DNA of 64,000 nucleotides. Source: Polytrichum commune. Lineage: Eukaryota; Streptophyta; Polytrichopsida; Polytrichales; Polytrichaceae. The position numbers were made by a program, and so were the translations under genes. Below, one piece after another: positions 13,092 to 25,530 of this stretch (the stretch's first letter is position 1; each line of letters begins with the position of its first letter). The stretch is taken from positions 6,386,001 through 6,450,000 of the forward strand of contig OX485809.1 of NCBI GenBank assembly GCA_950295325.1, given 5' to 3'. The notes below the pieces were generated by a model. The model was not told the origin of the DNA and ran no database searches. It worked only from the letters and a program-made list of their open reading frames with translations.

Positions 13092-13159
13092 GGGCGGACG
13101 CTAAAGTACCCCCTACGAACTTGTAGGGGGCAGCTCCTGCAAAACCTCCCCTGCCCGCC
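13092..13159 (+). repeat. Left TIR of the MULE
   Basis: 68 bp, matching the reverse complement of 23,813-23,880 except at two positions. It contains an internal palindrome of accccctac, gaactt and gtaggggg, which can form a stem. Confidence 0.92.
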
Positions 13160-13744
13160 GTCGACGGTGACCGGAACAGCCGGTCACTAATGGATGAACG
13201 GACGGAATGACCTGTCTTGCGGGGTGTGGCCTCTTAGGGTTTAGGGCGAAGCACGCGTCATTCGAGGTGACGAGTTTTTCGAGGTCGCAAGTACTTCGAG
13301 AGTTTAGGGTCATTCGAGTTTAGGTGTATGGTTATAGGGCGGGTGTGTCCTTCGCACAAGTAATGAATTAGGGTCCGGCATTCTCAATGCCAAATCTTTC
13401 TCATTATTGTGTTTGTTATTTGATTTGCAATGATTTGACAGTGATTGAATAGGGTTTAGTGAGAGGTGGGGCTTAGTAGGTGAGAGATTGGATTGTGAGT
13501 GATTGATGACATCTCCATCTAGGGTTTCAATAGCAATGATGCACTCAAACTAAGTGCAAGACAGATTGATGTGATAGTGGTGAGCAGATCTACCGAAACG
13601 TTGAGAGTGTCCGTCGTTTCCTGTATGATTAGATCCACCATTGAGTGGGGTGTCTCTTCGCCATTGAGTGGGCGGCTCCTTGCCCTTCAGCCTCGGCGAG
13701 CAAAGCCAGCAAACCAGCTTTTTGGGTTTAGCCAGCAAAGCCAT

Positions 13745-13945
13745 CTAGCAAAACTAGCAGGGAGAGTTACCCTCGGCGAGTGGTTTCGGCAGCAGGGGAG
13801 ATACCCTTGGCAATTGTTTCAGTAGCAGGTGAGAGTCAACCTCGGTGAGTGGTTTCGGCAGCAGGGGATATACCCTTGGCGATTGTTTCAGTAGCAGGGG
13901 AGAGTCAACCTCGGCGAGTGGTTTCGGCAGCAGGGGAGAGTTAAG
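13745..13945. repeat. Subterminal/leader tandem repeat of the MULE
   Basis: Alternating phrases ctcggcgagtggtttcggca and cttggc(a/g)attgtttcagta, each followed by gcaggggaga, repeat about every 70 bp. They lie just upstream of the Ulp1 gene start at 14,061 and are probably part of its leader or promoter. Confidence 0.75.
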
Positions 13946-14060
13946 GGTTTAGACAGGTATCTGTAGCAGGGTTTAGTTTACCTCGGCAATCTGTGTGGGC
14001 AATCTGTCCCGGCGATCTGTGTTTAGAAGGTTCCATTTCGGCATCCACTTGGAGTGAACC

Positions 14061-17000
14061 ATGGCAACCTCTACTACGAAGCCGCAGGTGCCGTGGACAA
14101 CTGCGAAGCTGGTCCCGGAAGCTTTGAAGCACAAGCTCCATGTTGTCGAAGATCCTCCATTGATCCAGCTCCTTGGGCGTGCGAAATTCGTGGACATGGT
14201 CGTATTCGGCGTTGTGGGCTGGCAACAAGGGGTGAGCCACCTTTTCCTTCATCTCTCCATTTCAGTTTTTTCTTCCTACCTCTTTCCATTCCGCCCTTTT
14301 GCTTGAAATTTGTCTCCATTTCGCTTTTGGGTGTTGTCTGCTTACATTTACATTTTGCTTGCTGGTTTAGGGCATTTTTTTTTCTTCTTCTTCGTCTCCA
14401 TTTCCAATTTGCTTGAATTTTGTCTCCATTTCGCTTTTGGGTGCTCTCTGCTTACATTTACATTTTGCTTGCTGGTTTAGGGACATTTTTGTTTTTTTGC
14501 TTCTTCTCCGTCTCCATTTCCATTTTGCTTGAATTTTGTCTCCATTTCCATTTTGCTTGAATTTTGTCTACATTTCGCTTTTGGGTGTTGTCTGCTTCCA
14601 TTTACATTTTGCTTGCTGGTTTAGGGCCATTTTTTTTTTGCTTCTTCTCCGTCTCCATTTCCATTTTGCTTGAAGGGTGTCTCCATTTCCATTTTGGTTG
14701 CTTTCTGATTCCATTTCCAATTTGGTTGCTCTCTGATTCCATTTCCATTTTGGTTGCTCTCTGATTCCATTTCGATGTTGCTTGCTGGTTTAGAGCCATT
14801 TTTATTTTGCTTGTTGTCCGTCTCCATTTCCATTTTGCAAGAATTTTGTCTCCATTTCCAATTTGGTTGTTGTCTGTCTATGCATTTAGGGTAGCTTCGT
14901 CTTTGCATTTTTTTTTGGCTTGCTTGGTCTCTCCATTTCAATGTTCATAATTTCACTCTCTTTGTTGAAGTGGTTCTAGGGGTGAAACCTCCTTCGACTG
15001 CACAAATCCCCCTTCATAGGCATTTCGTCGTTGCTCGTCCATTTCATATATCTGTATGACAGTATGACTGTAGGACATTACACTCGAACAGCTTGTTGTT
15101 AGGGTAGGGTGTCATTCAACAGTACACCATGACAAGACCATAATCATTTTTTATACTTTAATCCACTGATCACATTTTCATGGTCGCAGTTGTATGGTGG
15201 GCATAGGATTTTTAGAAGCACTATGACACACAACCGAAGGCCATGTGCGGCTCTCTTTTTAGAATCCGAATACGATGATCTGACCCTTGAGGCTTATTCG
15301 CAATCCAGAGTCACTGCAGAGAGGTTGAAGAATGGCAGGTTTCCTTTCTCGTGTATTTATTGTAAGGTGATACATAAAGATAAAAACATGATATCCTACC
15401 ACAGAATGTTTAGCCTCTGTAAGATGTACAAGGGACATGCAACATTAAAAATGTACCCAACTTGGGAGAAGAGCGATCACGGCGAACTAAACAGAATTGC
15501 CAAAAAATATGGAAAGGATTTCCACCATACCATACTTGCGAAGCTTCCTGCTCCGCCGACGCCCGTTGATCAGAGTGGATTATACATACTCATCGCCGAG
15601 GTTGCTATCGATTGGATGCTGAAAGACCTTATTGAAGACCTGGATGCTTGCATTCAGTTCCTTCACAAATTGGTGGAGGAAGGGACACTTGGTGTGAAAC
15701 TTGGCAGTGCCTTTGGGCAATGGTATCTTTATGGCAATTCGGTACGTACTCTCCTGTTGGAATTAGGGTCATTGAATGTCAATCTGTTTTATATTTTTTC
15801 CCGTTCATATATCATGACATGTACATTGTGTGTGCTAATATGTGTCATTCAGGGGTAATCCTACGAATGACATCGACTGTTTGCCCTGTTTCAGAGAAAG
15901 AGCAGCCCCGAAGATCACGTAGCTCTTCTTGAGAAGATAAAGGTGCAAACCAAATGTTTCAACAGCCCCTCAGACGTGCAACGCTATGAAGAACTTATGC
16001 GATTGAAGGACTATCTTAACTACCGAATCTGCCTCCGTGAGTATCAGGCAAAAGTCGCTGCTGCCCATGGGAACGTGGCAGGGTTACGCAGTCAGTATGT
16101 GAAAACAATCCTCGACGCCTTCGACGATGCAGAGAGGAGTCGCGCAGAACAAGACAAGTGGGGATGGTCCCCCACTTTACCGCATATTCAAGGAATGGCC
16201 CCTTCCAAACTTTCGGAAATCCCCCTGGGCACACACGGAAGAAGAGTGGGTAGAATTACAGGAAACATTGTTGGAGAATGTATCCACAGAACCTCTGTCT
16301 CTTGAATTTGAGTGTCCCCATATTCTAAGAGCATTTCTGCTACTGGTTAGGGGACTTCACGGACACACTCGTCCTCTTCCGCATCCTGATCTTGGTATGA
16401 CTTTGAAGTACATTCTTGACTTTGCAACCGACAACGATAAATCCGTTGCATTGACGAATGTGGTCCACAGTTTATCTACGACTGGGTGGGCTTCATTTCC
16501 AGGCATCCATACCTACGCAGACAATTTTACCAATCTCCATTCTGACACGGTCGCGTTGCTTGGTTACCATCCAGACAAGCAAGTTGGTGTTGTGCAGAGG
16601 ATCAGATCCTTCCTTGGGAGAATAGCCCATAGAACTGTCTCTGACATGGTTCGAATGCACCGAACTTCAGAGCTTCAAGATATGTGGTTTGCATCCGATG
16701 TGCCCGAGCAACGAAGAGCCAAGTGTCATGAGGTATGTAGTTCTCATGCCCCATTCATACTATCTCCCAACTAGTCAGTTGTCAATTTCAGCTATATGTC
16801 ATGCTAATCCTGACTGTTGCTCTACTCACCTTCAGGTACTGTGTTCAGCAATGATCATTCGCGAAGACGCGGACATTGGGTACGTTGTAGTTGGGGACAT
16901 CCACAAGAAAAGTTCGTGCGCTCAAATCCAGCTTGCTGAGGCTGTTGAGGCGTTGGCCACGTTACGACGCACTCAACTCGATCTGCTTTATTGTGGTCTA

Positions 17001-18790
17001 AGGCTTCAGGAGCCCACAAATGACATTGTGGACGATGTGCCAGTCACGCACACATTAGTAGGTGAGTTCACACCAGCAACCCCGGAAGATGGTCTTCACA
17101 CTCCGAGAGGTTTTGTTGCTGAAGTACACGACGCAATGCGTTTTGAAGGACTTGATGACGACCACCTCGCTTCCCACCAGAATAGTTGCTCAGTGCAGCT
17201 CACGCAACCCCGGAAGGACAACAACATAATACATGTTAAGGCCGGCTTATAATATGTGTCTTTTTCCTCCGACGGACTGCTATGTACTATGCACTCCAAA
17301 AGTCCTTGCACACCGACGGACCTGCAAAAGCGTTCGACCGAAGGACCTTGGTTTGAAAGGACAATTGCTTTGAGTGTAAATTTGGCGATTCCAGCTGATT
17401 CAGTCACACGCCAGATGGACTCACAAGCAAACCAGGATGTGGATTTAGGGGATTCTTTATGCTCTGCCAAGGGCGCGTGTACGAAGGACGTCGATTTTAT
17501 CAAAGACGCGTCTGCAACAAAGAGCGCACGCAAAGGTATACTTTTAGAAACTCCACATACCTCAATCATTTTGGATGTTGTTGAAGGACGTGGCGAAAAG
17601 CCTGTGAACAACAGGACGGTCCTAGTAGATACCAGTCTCGACGATGTCATATCCAGAACATCACAGAAGTGCGACGGAAGGTATACAAAATTTGCCCAAA
17701 ATTCCAGTGTGAATGACAGCTTTGCACAATTCGGATATTATGTGTTTGGTTCTATTTGAACAAACTGCGCTTCTATTACTGAATTCTCTGCATTTTTCTG
17801 GAACAGGTTGGAAGAACTAGTAAATACAATTGTGGCGAAGGCAAGTGGGGCAGTGTATCCTTCATTTGACATTACATTTAATGATGAATTTTGTACATTA
17901 GACTGGATTTATGACATACAGCTATTAACACGTATGTACGGAGAGGTATCAAATCATATGATGGAGTGGGTAAGGACGTGGTTGAATCCACAGTTAGAAG
18001 ATGTTAAGTGTCATGTTTGTAGCCCGTACCTTGTTCCTATTTTAACGAGATTTTGTGAGTTGAATTCGACCGACCGAATGGAAGTGTTCGTAGAGTTCAT
18101 ACACAATGAATATATAGCGTTGCCAAATTTAGATATAACAACGCTCTTAGTACCCTACACTTGCGATAAACATTGGACGTTATACGTTCTAGGGGATCAG
18201 AGTTTTTTTCATTTTGATTCTATAGCCAACGTTGGCTTTCATTTTGATTTGACGATTCGCACGCGTTTAGCAAAGTTGTGGACAACACGGGGTGGCTACG
18301 CAGAAGAGTCGGTCATGTGGCAGAATGCACACACACCGAGTGTTTGGATTCGACCAAATGTTCCACAACAAAACTCTGATTGGACCTGTGGATATTATGT
18401 TTTGAAAAACATATTAGAGTACACTGAGGCCTTGAGACATAATTCCAATACCCTGCGTGAGGTCAGTTGCGATTCCTAGCATCGAATAACACAATACCAT
18501 TAGTAATCCACGTAGGACTTAATTAAAAGCAAGTTTTTTTACATTTTGGAAAAACTTGTCATTGTACTGAACATTGAATTGTGTCCTTCATTGTGCAGGG
18601 TTGTGCGTTTAACTACCAGAGGAGTGAAGCAAAAAAACTACGACATGACATAAGTGATGCTCTGATCGATATCCTCACGACTGGCATGCACAAAGGCACG
18701 AAGTGGACTGTCAAAGTGATCCTGAACAAGACAGATAGGAAAGAGACCAGAAAGCGTAGTCGTCCGTCCAGCAGACACCAAAAAAAATGA
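14061..18790 (+). CDS. Ulp1-type (C48) cysteine protease gene of the MULE, two lesions
   Basis: Exons: 14061-14231, 15190-15741, 15895-16732, 16836-17680, 17807-18461 and 18599-18790, with GT-AG borders and agreeing phases. The last two exons hold the C48 protease domain. Catalytic residues are visible: His in KHWTLYV, Asp in HFDSIA, Gln in PQQNSDW and Cys in WTCGYYVL. The enzyme type cleaves SUMO/ubiquitin-like conjugates; its role in transposons is not known. A basic tail (KETRKRSRPSSRHQKK) ends the protein. Two lesions are seen: a frame change between about 16,127 and 16,190 near a run of five C, and an in-frame TAA at 17,250-17,252. The first exon (MATSTTKPQVPW) joins in phase to LYGGHRIFR. 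The upstream part resembles nothing I can name. The gene may be silent in this copy. Confidence 0.8.
14280..14935 (+). repeat. Minisatellite in intron 1 of the Ulp1 gene
   Basis: The phrase (t)ttgtctccatttccattttg is repeated many times with gcttgctggtttagg interspersed, filling most of the 958-bp intron. The strand is pyrimidine-rich. It gives rise to spurious charged ORFs on the minus strand. Confidence 0.85.
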
Positions 18791-19079
18791 TGCTGCAATA
18801 TTTTCGAAGGTGCTTTATAGTACCGTGTAATTTTACATGTACAGTGCAAAATGTATATTAGCATCAGACAATCACTGCAGTCAAATGACTGGTGAAATGT
18901 ACACTTCGTCTTAATATAAAACGACATATAGTCGATTTTGGTCATATATCTTGTGGGTTGGACTGCAATATATGTCACATTGTCTATAGTTTTGGATTAT
19001 GGGCCACAAACACTATATAACTAGGGTTTGTATATGTGGTGAGCAACATTATAGTTACCAATGTTGTAGTAGTCGTGCA

Positions 19080-19400
19080 CTTCAGTCCTTCGCAGAGGGT
19101 ACCCCTACCCTCAAATACTCAGTCCTTCACAGAGGTTACCTCTGAGACCTTTAGTCTTTCACAGAGGTTTAGGGTTTAGGGTCAATCCTTCACAGAGGTT
19201 ACCTCTGAGACCTTTTGTCTTTCACAGAGGTTTAGAGTTTAAGGTCAGTCCTTCACAGAGGTTACCTCTAAGACCTTTAGTCTTTCACAGAGGTTTAGAG
19301 TTTAGTGTCAGTCCTTCACATAGGTTACCCCTGAGACATTCAGTCCTTCACAAAGTTTAACCCTAAGACCTATAGTCCTTCACATATGTTAATCACAGAC
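19080..19400. repeat. Tandem repeat in the spacer between the two MULE genes
   Basis: Units of agtccttcacagaggtta with cctctgagacctttagtc alternate about six times. They sit between the 3' ends of the convergent protease and transposase genes and may overlap their terminators. Confidence 0.8.
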
Positions 19401-19838
19401 CTTAAGTCATACAAATATGTGATTGGTCAGATGTATATGTCATTCGACCAAGACGTGAAACTATGAGAAATTTAGTCCCTACGGTGTACTTGGTTGTGTG
19501 TTGGAGAAAGTCAGTTATGCAATCATACTTTGTACTTGGAGGTGATTATGTCCAGTGACTCGTTCAACCACACATGGGTTTAGTGATGTATAGTATTTCA
19601 TGCAATGAAGACTTTATTGATTACCTGTACATGAACTCTTTGTACTTCAATCACGTTGAAACGTGATCCATGGAGGACACACTCTGAGATATGAAATTGA
19701 CTCATTTGCTTTATTTGCAGGACATGACTACATGTTGACCATTACTCACCCTAATCCGGAAATGTAAATAACTGCTACATGTAATAGCCCATACAGTGTT
19801 ATTTAGAACAAATACATAGATATGAACTGAATTCCAGA

Positions 19839-22800
19839 TTATGTTTTCTTCTTCCTAGATGGCGGGTTCTCCAGGAAGCTCTGATGTCGCTTAAGGGAGT
19901 TGTCACCGTCTCGCGCCGGGAAAGAAGAAGGCGTAGAGGCTAACTGGGACATGGCATCCCCGCGAGCAATTAGCTCAGTCTGCTTTCCATGGATGTGCTT
20001 GAAGTCTGCAAGCAAGTATGCGTGAAGTGATGGGTAAGTGTCTGCGTTCTTTGTCATTGATGTGTAAAGATTGTGAACAGTTGTTCGCGTCATTTCCTCC
20101 GAGTTTCTCATGTCGTCCTGCAAATAATCAATGTGGGGGGAGGCACTGGGATGTACTATATGAGAGCACATGTCGGGGGGGTCTTTCGAGTGTATCCCAA
20201 TGGGTTGGTAAGCTAAACTGATGTATCCAATGGTTTCAGCTTCCAGATCCACAAAATCACGATCGTGTATGTCATGTAAAGTGTTTGGAGTATAAGGCAT
20301 CTGTCCTTCATGCTGCAATCCGGGGGGGGGGGGCGTTGGAATAACACTGAGACATGGGACTTGCACGATCAACACCATGGAGAGTACCAGCTTGCCTAAC
20401 AATGACACCGTCTTGGATGTCTGGATGTAGCATCTTGAATACCTTCATGGTATGCTTGCATATCATTCCCTCACGTGCAACGGGACAGTCACACTGCGCC
20501 CATTCGGAGTCGGGTGAGTGTATCGTCCACACTTTAGGCCTATGATTAACTGATCCAACATATGCCAAGTCTTCGTCCTTGCATATCAAAACATTTGTAT
20601 CTAGAATTCTTGATGCGCGAATGATGGTAGAGCATACAATACCCTCATGATGTTTGTTTCTCACAAACCCAAACGCTTTGCATTGGACTCCGTACCAATA
20701 ATGTGTGACCACATCCCCTGTCAGATGAAAGATAAGCCAATCCATGCGCCGTCCAACAAATCTTTCCTTTGTGGAATTGAGTATGTTCTTCAAGTTTGAG
20801 TGATATGACTCGATGGCGGCGTTAGTGTTCTGGCCAGCATGAGGTATCCTCCTCGCGCCGACACACCACATTGATACTTTTGCTCTCCAAGTGTCATTAA
20901 TGTACGCCATGAATGCACTTGATCGTGGCATGGTATTGGTTATTATGTCCAACTGTGACAAAGCCCAATCAATTGGGTCATCATCGACACCACAGCCGTT
21001 GCCATACATAATATCGCCAAGTAGTTGAAGAACTGCGGCACGTTCTATGACAGTGGAAATCTTCCTAACAGCGTTTTCTGCCCAGGCCTTCCGAACGTGC
21101 CAAAGACAGAGGAAGATTTTGGCACCCGGCCATACAACCATGCACAAAGGAAAAACAATGAGAATCCACAAACCCATGCACGATGTTATGAAAATATTGT
21201 TTCATAGTTGCCCTTACCGTAAGGTGTTGATTTCAGCTTGAGCATTATCAACTATGATTGATGAAGGACTCCAATCTGATCTTACTTTCGAAATTATGTT
21301 GTGGAGGGCTTGAAGAACAGGAACCAGGTCCTGCTCACGGGTACGTGAGATTGCAAAGAAAGCCACAGGTATGCCGTTCCTCCAATTGTCAAAAACCATG
21401 ACTATGTATAGCGGATACTGCCATAAGCAATCAGTAGACCTTTAGAGACCAGTGTGTTTAGTAATTCTAGGTTATGGGAAAGTATGTCAATGCAAGACAT
21501 ATATCAATATATATAAATGACATGAAGGACATTCCTATCTTAGAATTACATCTATTTCACTTAAATGACATGTATGTAACAAAGAATACATGATTGGAAG
21601 GAAAGTACATTTATATAACGAGGAATACATACACATAAAGAACATGACCTCCATAAACCAACGGGACAAACATATAATGAATATACATAGCTATTTTGCA
21701 TAACATAGAAGTTTGAATGAACCGCATATAATGTGAATGACATGCATATAATGTGAATGACATACATAATGTGAATGACATACATAATGTGAATGACATA
21801 GTGGAAAGAAACGAACCCGTGTTTGGGTTGTCCCAAATGTAGCGTCGATTGAGAGGGCGCTGTTGTGACCAAATGTAGCCATCATTTCCAGTTGCCATTC
21901 ATTTTGTATTCCAATAGTAAAGGGCGCATCGCTCTGAGTAGAAGAATTCATGTCTATAAGTGAGTGTTCCTGATAGTAGAAGACACTATCATGATTCTCG
22001 TGCGTCCACATGCGAACACTGATAGGATCGGAAGGGTGCTTCATCCACAGTTCTTCTGCACGCTTGCGACAAATGTTTCTAACATCGTTGGGCAATAGGA
22101 ATGTATCGCGCGTGACAGGGCCATTAGCGAGAGCAAGTTCCCTTACCTCTTTGGTGTGCTGTTGCATTATTTGTGCAGGAGATAAACCAAAGGCGTGCAT
22201 TTTTGCTATCTTGTATTTCATGTCCTCTGAGATGCCAGCACCTAATGCATACCTAAAGCCACTTACCATCGTTCCATGACAATGTTCACCACGGGCGTTG
22301 AAGTGCATGGTGTTCTCGTAAATCAACATGCACAATGATGGATCAAGGTATGGTTGTTTCGCCACAAAACATCGAAGGCACCCTCTCTTAATGGAGAAAC
22401 CAGCAACAACTTTTCCCACACGCTTGACACTGGCAGCAATTGATTTGGTTAGAGGGAATGCATCATATTCAGGGATGACCTTCTTCCCTTTTTTCTTTTG
22501 AACTTGCATCTTCTTAATCCTGCGTTTCTGCGTTGATTTGAGGAGGGTTTGCATGTCCTCTGGGACAACATCAGACTTGTCCTCCGGGCCGAAATTGCAA
22601 CGATGTCTGCTATTCACACAACCTCATACTGAAATTTGTGCCACAACACTATACTGGTAAACCATGACAACAGTCTGAGCATTGCATTACAATTTGAAAT
22701 ACCACGATCATAATCTTGTTTACTTAACGAATAGGTATCATGTAAATAACACAATGAATCAGATGAGAGTAACCCTAACCTGATTACAAGAGCTGGACTG

Positions 22801-23171
22801 TGTGCACGGGGTGATCTCAGGGAGTTAGGCAAATTTCGCCTAATCACCTCAGCCCTAAACTTGCATGGGTAGAGAGGATGATGTTGCTCGCCTGAAATGG
22901 AATCATGTAACCTATCCCATAGTATCACAGCCAATTTGGAACCCTTGTGCCTTCCCTTCCCATTGGTCACATGATCTGTCCACTGTAAGTCCTCCATCCT
23001 AAACTCACCAGGAGGAGGATTTTGAAGTCTCTCTCGCAAAGTCATGATGATATGAACTTGCTGTGCTCGGAATGTTGGCAGGTCTGTATGCTCCAAGTCA
23101 TCTTCTGGCAATGGCAATCCTTCAATCTCACCAGGTTGGGATGCTGAACCCATTGGTACTTGAGAATGCAT
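19839..23171 (-). CDS. MULE transposase with SWIM zinc finger, three defects
   Basis: Exons on the minus strand: 22780-23171, 21817-22609, 21218-21417, and one from about 21139 to the stop at 19839. The DDE residues of MULE transposases can be placed: Asp in LSIDATFG, Asp in IIVDNAQAE, the C..H pair in LCLWHVRKAW and Glu in NAAIESYHSNLK. The SWIM finger is CDCPVAREGMICKH. It would cut and join the 68-bp TIRs in the nucleus. Defects: the acceptor before exon 4 reads CAT instead of CAG (21,140-21,142), and no AG lies within about 70 bases. The C-terminal part (SFPARDGD to PSRKKKT) is in another frame beyond a run of 12 C (minus strand, 20,322-20,333). The first exon start is uncertain. Family membership is firm. 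Activity of this copy is unlikely unless the homopolymer is a sequencing error. Confidence 0.85.
21690..21806. repeat. Short tandem repeat in transposase intron 2
   Basis: About four copies of cat(a)cataatgtgaatga, period 17-20 bp, directly beside the donor site of the intron at 21,816. Confidence 0.8.
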
Positions 23172-23400
23172 TGTTGTAAAAACCCTAAACCATATATGTG
23201 CATCAAGCCATCACTAGCAAACATGGCCAACTGCCTAGAACTAAACACACTGCATCTATGTGTATCGTGTATGTGAAGGAAGGTGTCATTCGGTCAATAA
23301 TGGTGTGTGCATAAAAGAGTGTGTGCAGAAAGAGGAGCATTTCAAATCAACCCTAAACGCCCCAAAAAGACAAGCTCGCCGCCCCCTGAACCCTAATGAC

Positions 23401-23763
23401 CCAGATCTGAGATCCGCGTTTTGGGGAACGGGACGGTGTGAATGACGGGATCTTGAATGACTTGAGTTTAGTGTGCAGGTTCTTTGTTGGTGTCCTGCGT
23501 TGTTCGTATGACGGAATATGCCCTAGATCTGAGATCCGCGTTTTGCGGATTGACACTATGTGAATGACGGTATCTTGAATGACTTGAGTTAAGTGTACAG
23601 GTTGTTTGCTGCCGTCCTGCGTTGTTCGTACGATGGACTAAAACCAGATCTGAGATCCCCTTTTTGCGGAGGGACATGATGTGAATGATGCGATCCTTAA
23701 TGACTTGAGTTAAGTGTGCAGGTTGTTTGTTGACGTCCTGCGTCGTTCGTATGACGGAGTTTG
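23401..23763. repeat. Three 121-bp subterminal repeats at the transposase-side end
   Basis: Starts at about 23,401, 23,523 and 23,644. Each unit begins with agatctgagatc(c), contains gtgaatgacgg, cttgaatgacttgagtt and gtcctgcgttgttcgta, and ends with gacgga. The array lies between the right TIR and the transposase start, the place where transposases often bind subterminal repeats; it may also be the promoter. Confidence 0.88.
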
Positions 23764-23812
23764 GATGGAACATTATCGTTGGACTCCGTCGACATTGGTA
23801 GCTCTGTCAACG

Positions 23813-23880
23813 GGCGGGCAGGGGAGGTTTTGCAAGAGCTGCCCCCTACAAGTTCGTAGGGGGTACTTTAGTGTCCGCCC
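23813..23880 (-). repeat. Right TIR of the MULE
   Basis: Inverted partner of 13,092-13,159. The outermost bases read gtccgccc at the right border. Confidence 0.92.
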
Positions 23881-25142
23881 TCTGAAAGTTTGGACGATGC
23901 GTGAAGCGCAGGTGGGGTGATATGAGAATAGCAAGTTAGATCATCCTGCGACCAAGGGTGAGTTTCCATGCAGGCCGTATGCCCACCGTATAGTGTGAAC
24001 AAGGATAAATCCACCCAAATGTAGAGTGAATCTAGCGGGGTAGGGTTCATATGTGCCAACTAGCTACTCTCATCTTCTCAAACCCGACTCAAATCCGACT
24101 ACTCAATTACTAACCTCCTTCTCCATGGTAAATGCATTTTTCAATCCTTTGGTGACCGGCACTTGTAGATTAAATATTTTTTAGTGAATGCATGGAAATC
24201 TAGCGGCATGTGTCCACACCCTCCACATTCTAATGAACCGTCAAATTGTGGTTGAATAACGGTTTGTGCTTAACTACATGCAAACACCTCCAATCCACTA
24301 TTATTTAGAATCTAGTGGGCGAGCCCCCTACATGGAAATCCACCCTATAGCTGCTCCACCTTCCTCAGAGCAGTAAAGTGATGAATCATGGCAACACCAC
24401 GGTCCAAGACTATAATGTAGCCTGGTTTGAGGTGATAGTTTGCAGCACTTCGAAGGTGGTCAGTAGCTAGCTACAGATCCTGCATGTCGCCTGCAGTCCC
24501 AGCCCATACAAGATGGTTTAATCGATCGCATCAGGTTCCACTTGCAGCTAGTACTTGTCTGAATTGAACCCAAGAGACGTGTGACGAGTCTGCATATGTT
24601 GTGGGGCTGAACCATATTGAGATAAGTACTCTGCATTGATGATCAGGAATCGGAAGCGTCCTTTGAGTTGTGCAGACTCCGGTCTAGCTCTGGGAGGATA
24701 GGTTCCACCGTACCAAGCTCAAACAATAGCAGTAAAGTGTAGAATGCGTGGTGGCAGAGTGGAGCAGAGTTGGCGGTGGTGCAAAGTGGGATATCTGAAA
24801 CAGGGGGCCATCTGCAGTTTAGATGCGCCGTGTAGCTATTGCATGCTGCTGACAAGTGGTCCGGCCTCCCTCAAGCATCTACTCACGGCTGATGACTTCG
24901 ATTATACATTTACAGTGTCGCGTTACTGTCACTTACCAAGAGATTTTTAATCCAAATTTCAATCATCCATGACAACATTTCATCACAAGTTGCTGACAAG
25001 TGAAGGAAGGGTTTTGGCCAATGGATGAACTCATCCACCATCCATGACAGAATGTGTTCACTTATTTATAAGATGTGACATCCAAAAAGTTGCCATAGTG
25101 ACATTAAATACTATATAACACTAAATATCATATTTAGTGTAG
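23881..25142. other. Intergenic stretch without recognisable genes
   Basis: Short ORFs are present but none has recognisable domains or consistent splice structure. Confidence 0.4.
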
Positions 25143-25530
25143 CTTTCACACATGTTTATTGTTTTATCTACCAAGCAATGACATGTTGGATAGTTGTTGT
25201 CCCATCTCTCAATGCCTTATCACTCATTTATCTTACCATTAGTTTTTGTTAATGAAGCTCCTTGTGTCCTCATAGCTAAGCCTATAAAGCTACCTAACAC
25301 AAGGGCTGGAGGTGACACTTTTAAAATTCCTACATTCTTGCCTCATCTCTAGGTACCGATGGGAGTATCGGTGCTTGAGGCTTGAAACCTTTGCTTTTAA
25401 ACCATGCCACATCATTTATCAACTAGGCTCGGGACTAGACAACTTCAATGGTGTGAAGGCCGTGTTTTTATAGCAAACTTTTAGGCTAAGCTAAAGTTAG
25501 GTGGGAAGGGGGGCATTAAGCCACATCACT
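25143..25530. mobile_element. Diverged copy of the 11.2-11.7 kb MITE
   Basis: It shares the order agctttcacacatgtt, tctaccaagcaatga, tcctcatagctaag, ggtaccgatgggag and atgccacatcattt with 11,343-11,640, in the same orientation. It ends with gttaggtggga, a decayed form of the MITE terminus. The left end is missing. Confidence 0.75.

Larger units (their letters stand above)
13092..23880. mobile_element. Complete 10.8-kb Mutator-like element carrying Ulp1 and transposase genes
   Basis: The boundaries are given by 68-bp inverted repeats at 13,092-13,159 and 23,813-23,880, which differ at only two positions. The element encodes a Ulp1-type protease gene (plus strand) and a MULE transposase with SWIM finger (minus strand), in convergent orientation. 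That is the gene content of the Ulp1-bearing MULEs known in plants (Kaonashi-type and VANDAL-related groups). Simple repeats are concentrated near both ends. No perfect 9-bp target duplication is visible. The flanks read aagattttt on the left and tctgaaagt on the right; a slightly offset pair, tgaagattt and tgaaagttt, may be its remains. Near-identical TIRs indicate a fairly recent insertion, although both genes carry lesions. Confidence 0.9.

Noticed and set aside
14602..14941. Minus-strand charged ORFs with repeated KWK/EME words
   Set aside because: Translation of the intron minisatellite; no independent support.
13083..23889. Perfect 9-bp target-site duplication around the MULE
   Set aside because: The immediate 9-mers differ; an offset similar pair exists but is not exact, so no TSD is claimed.
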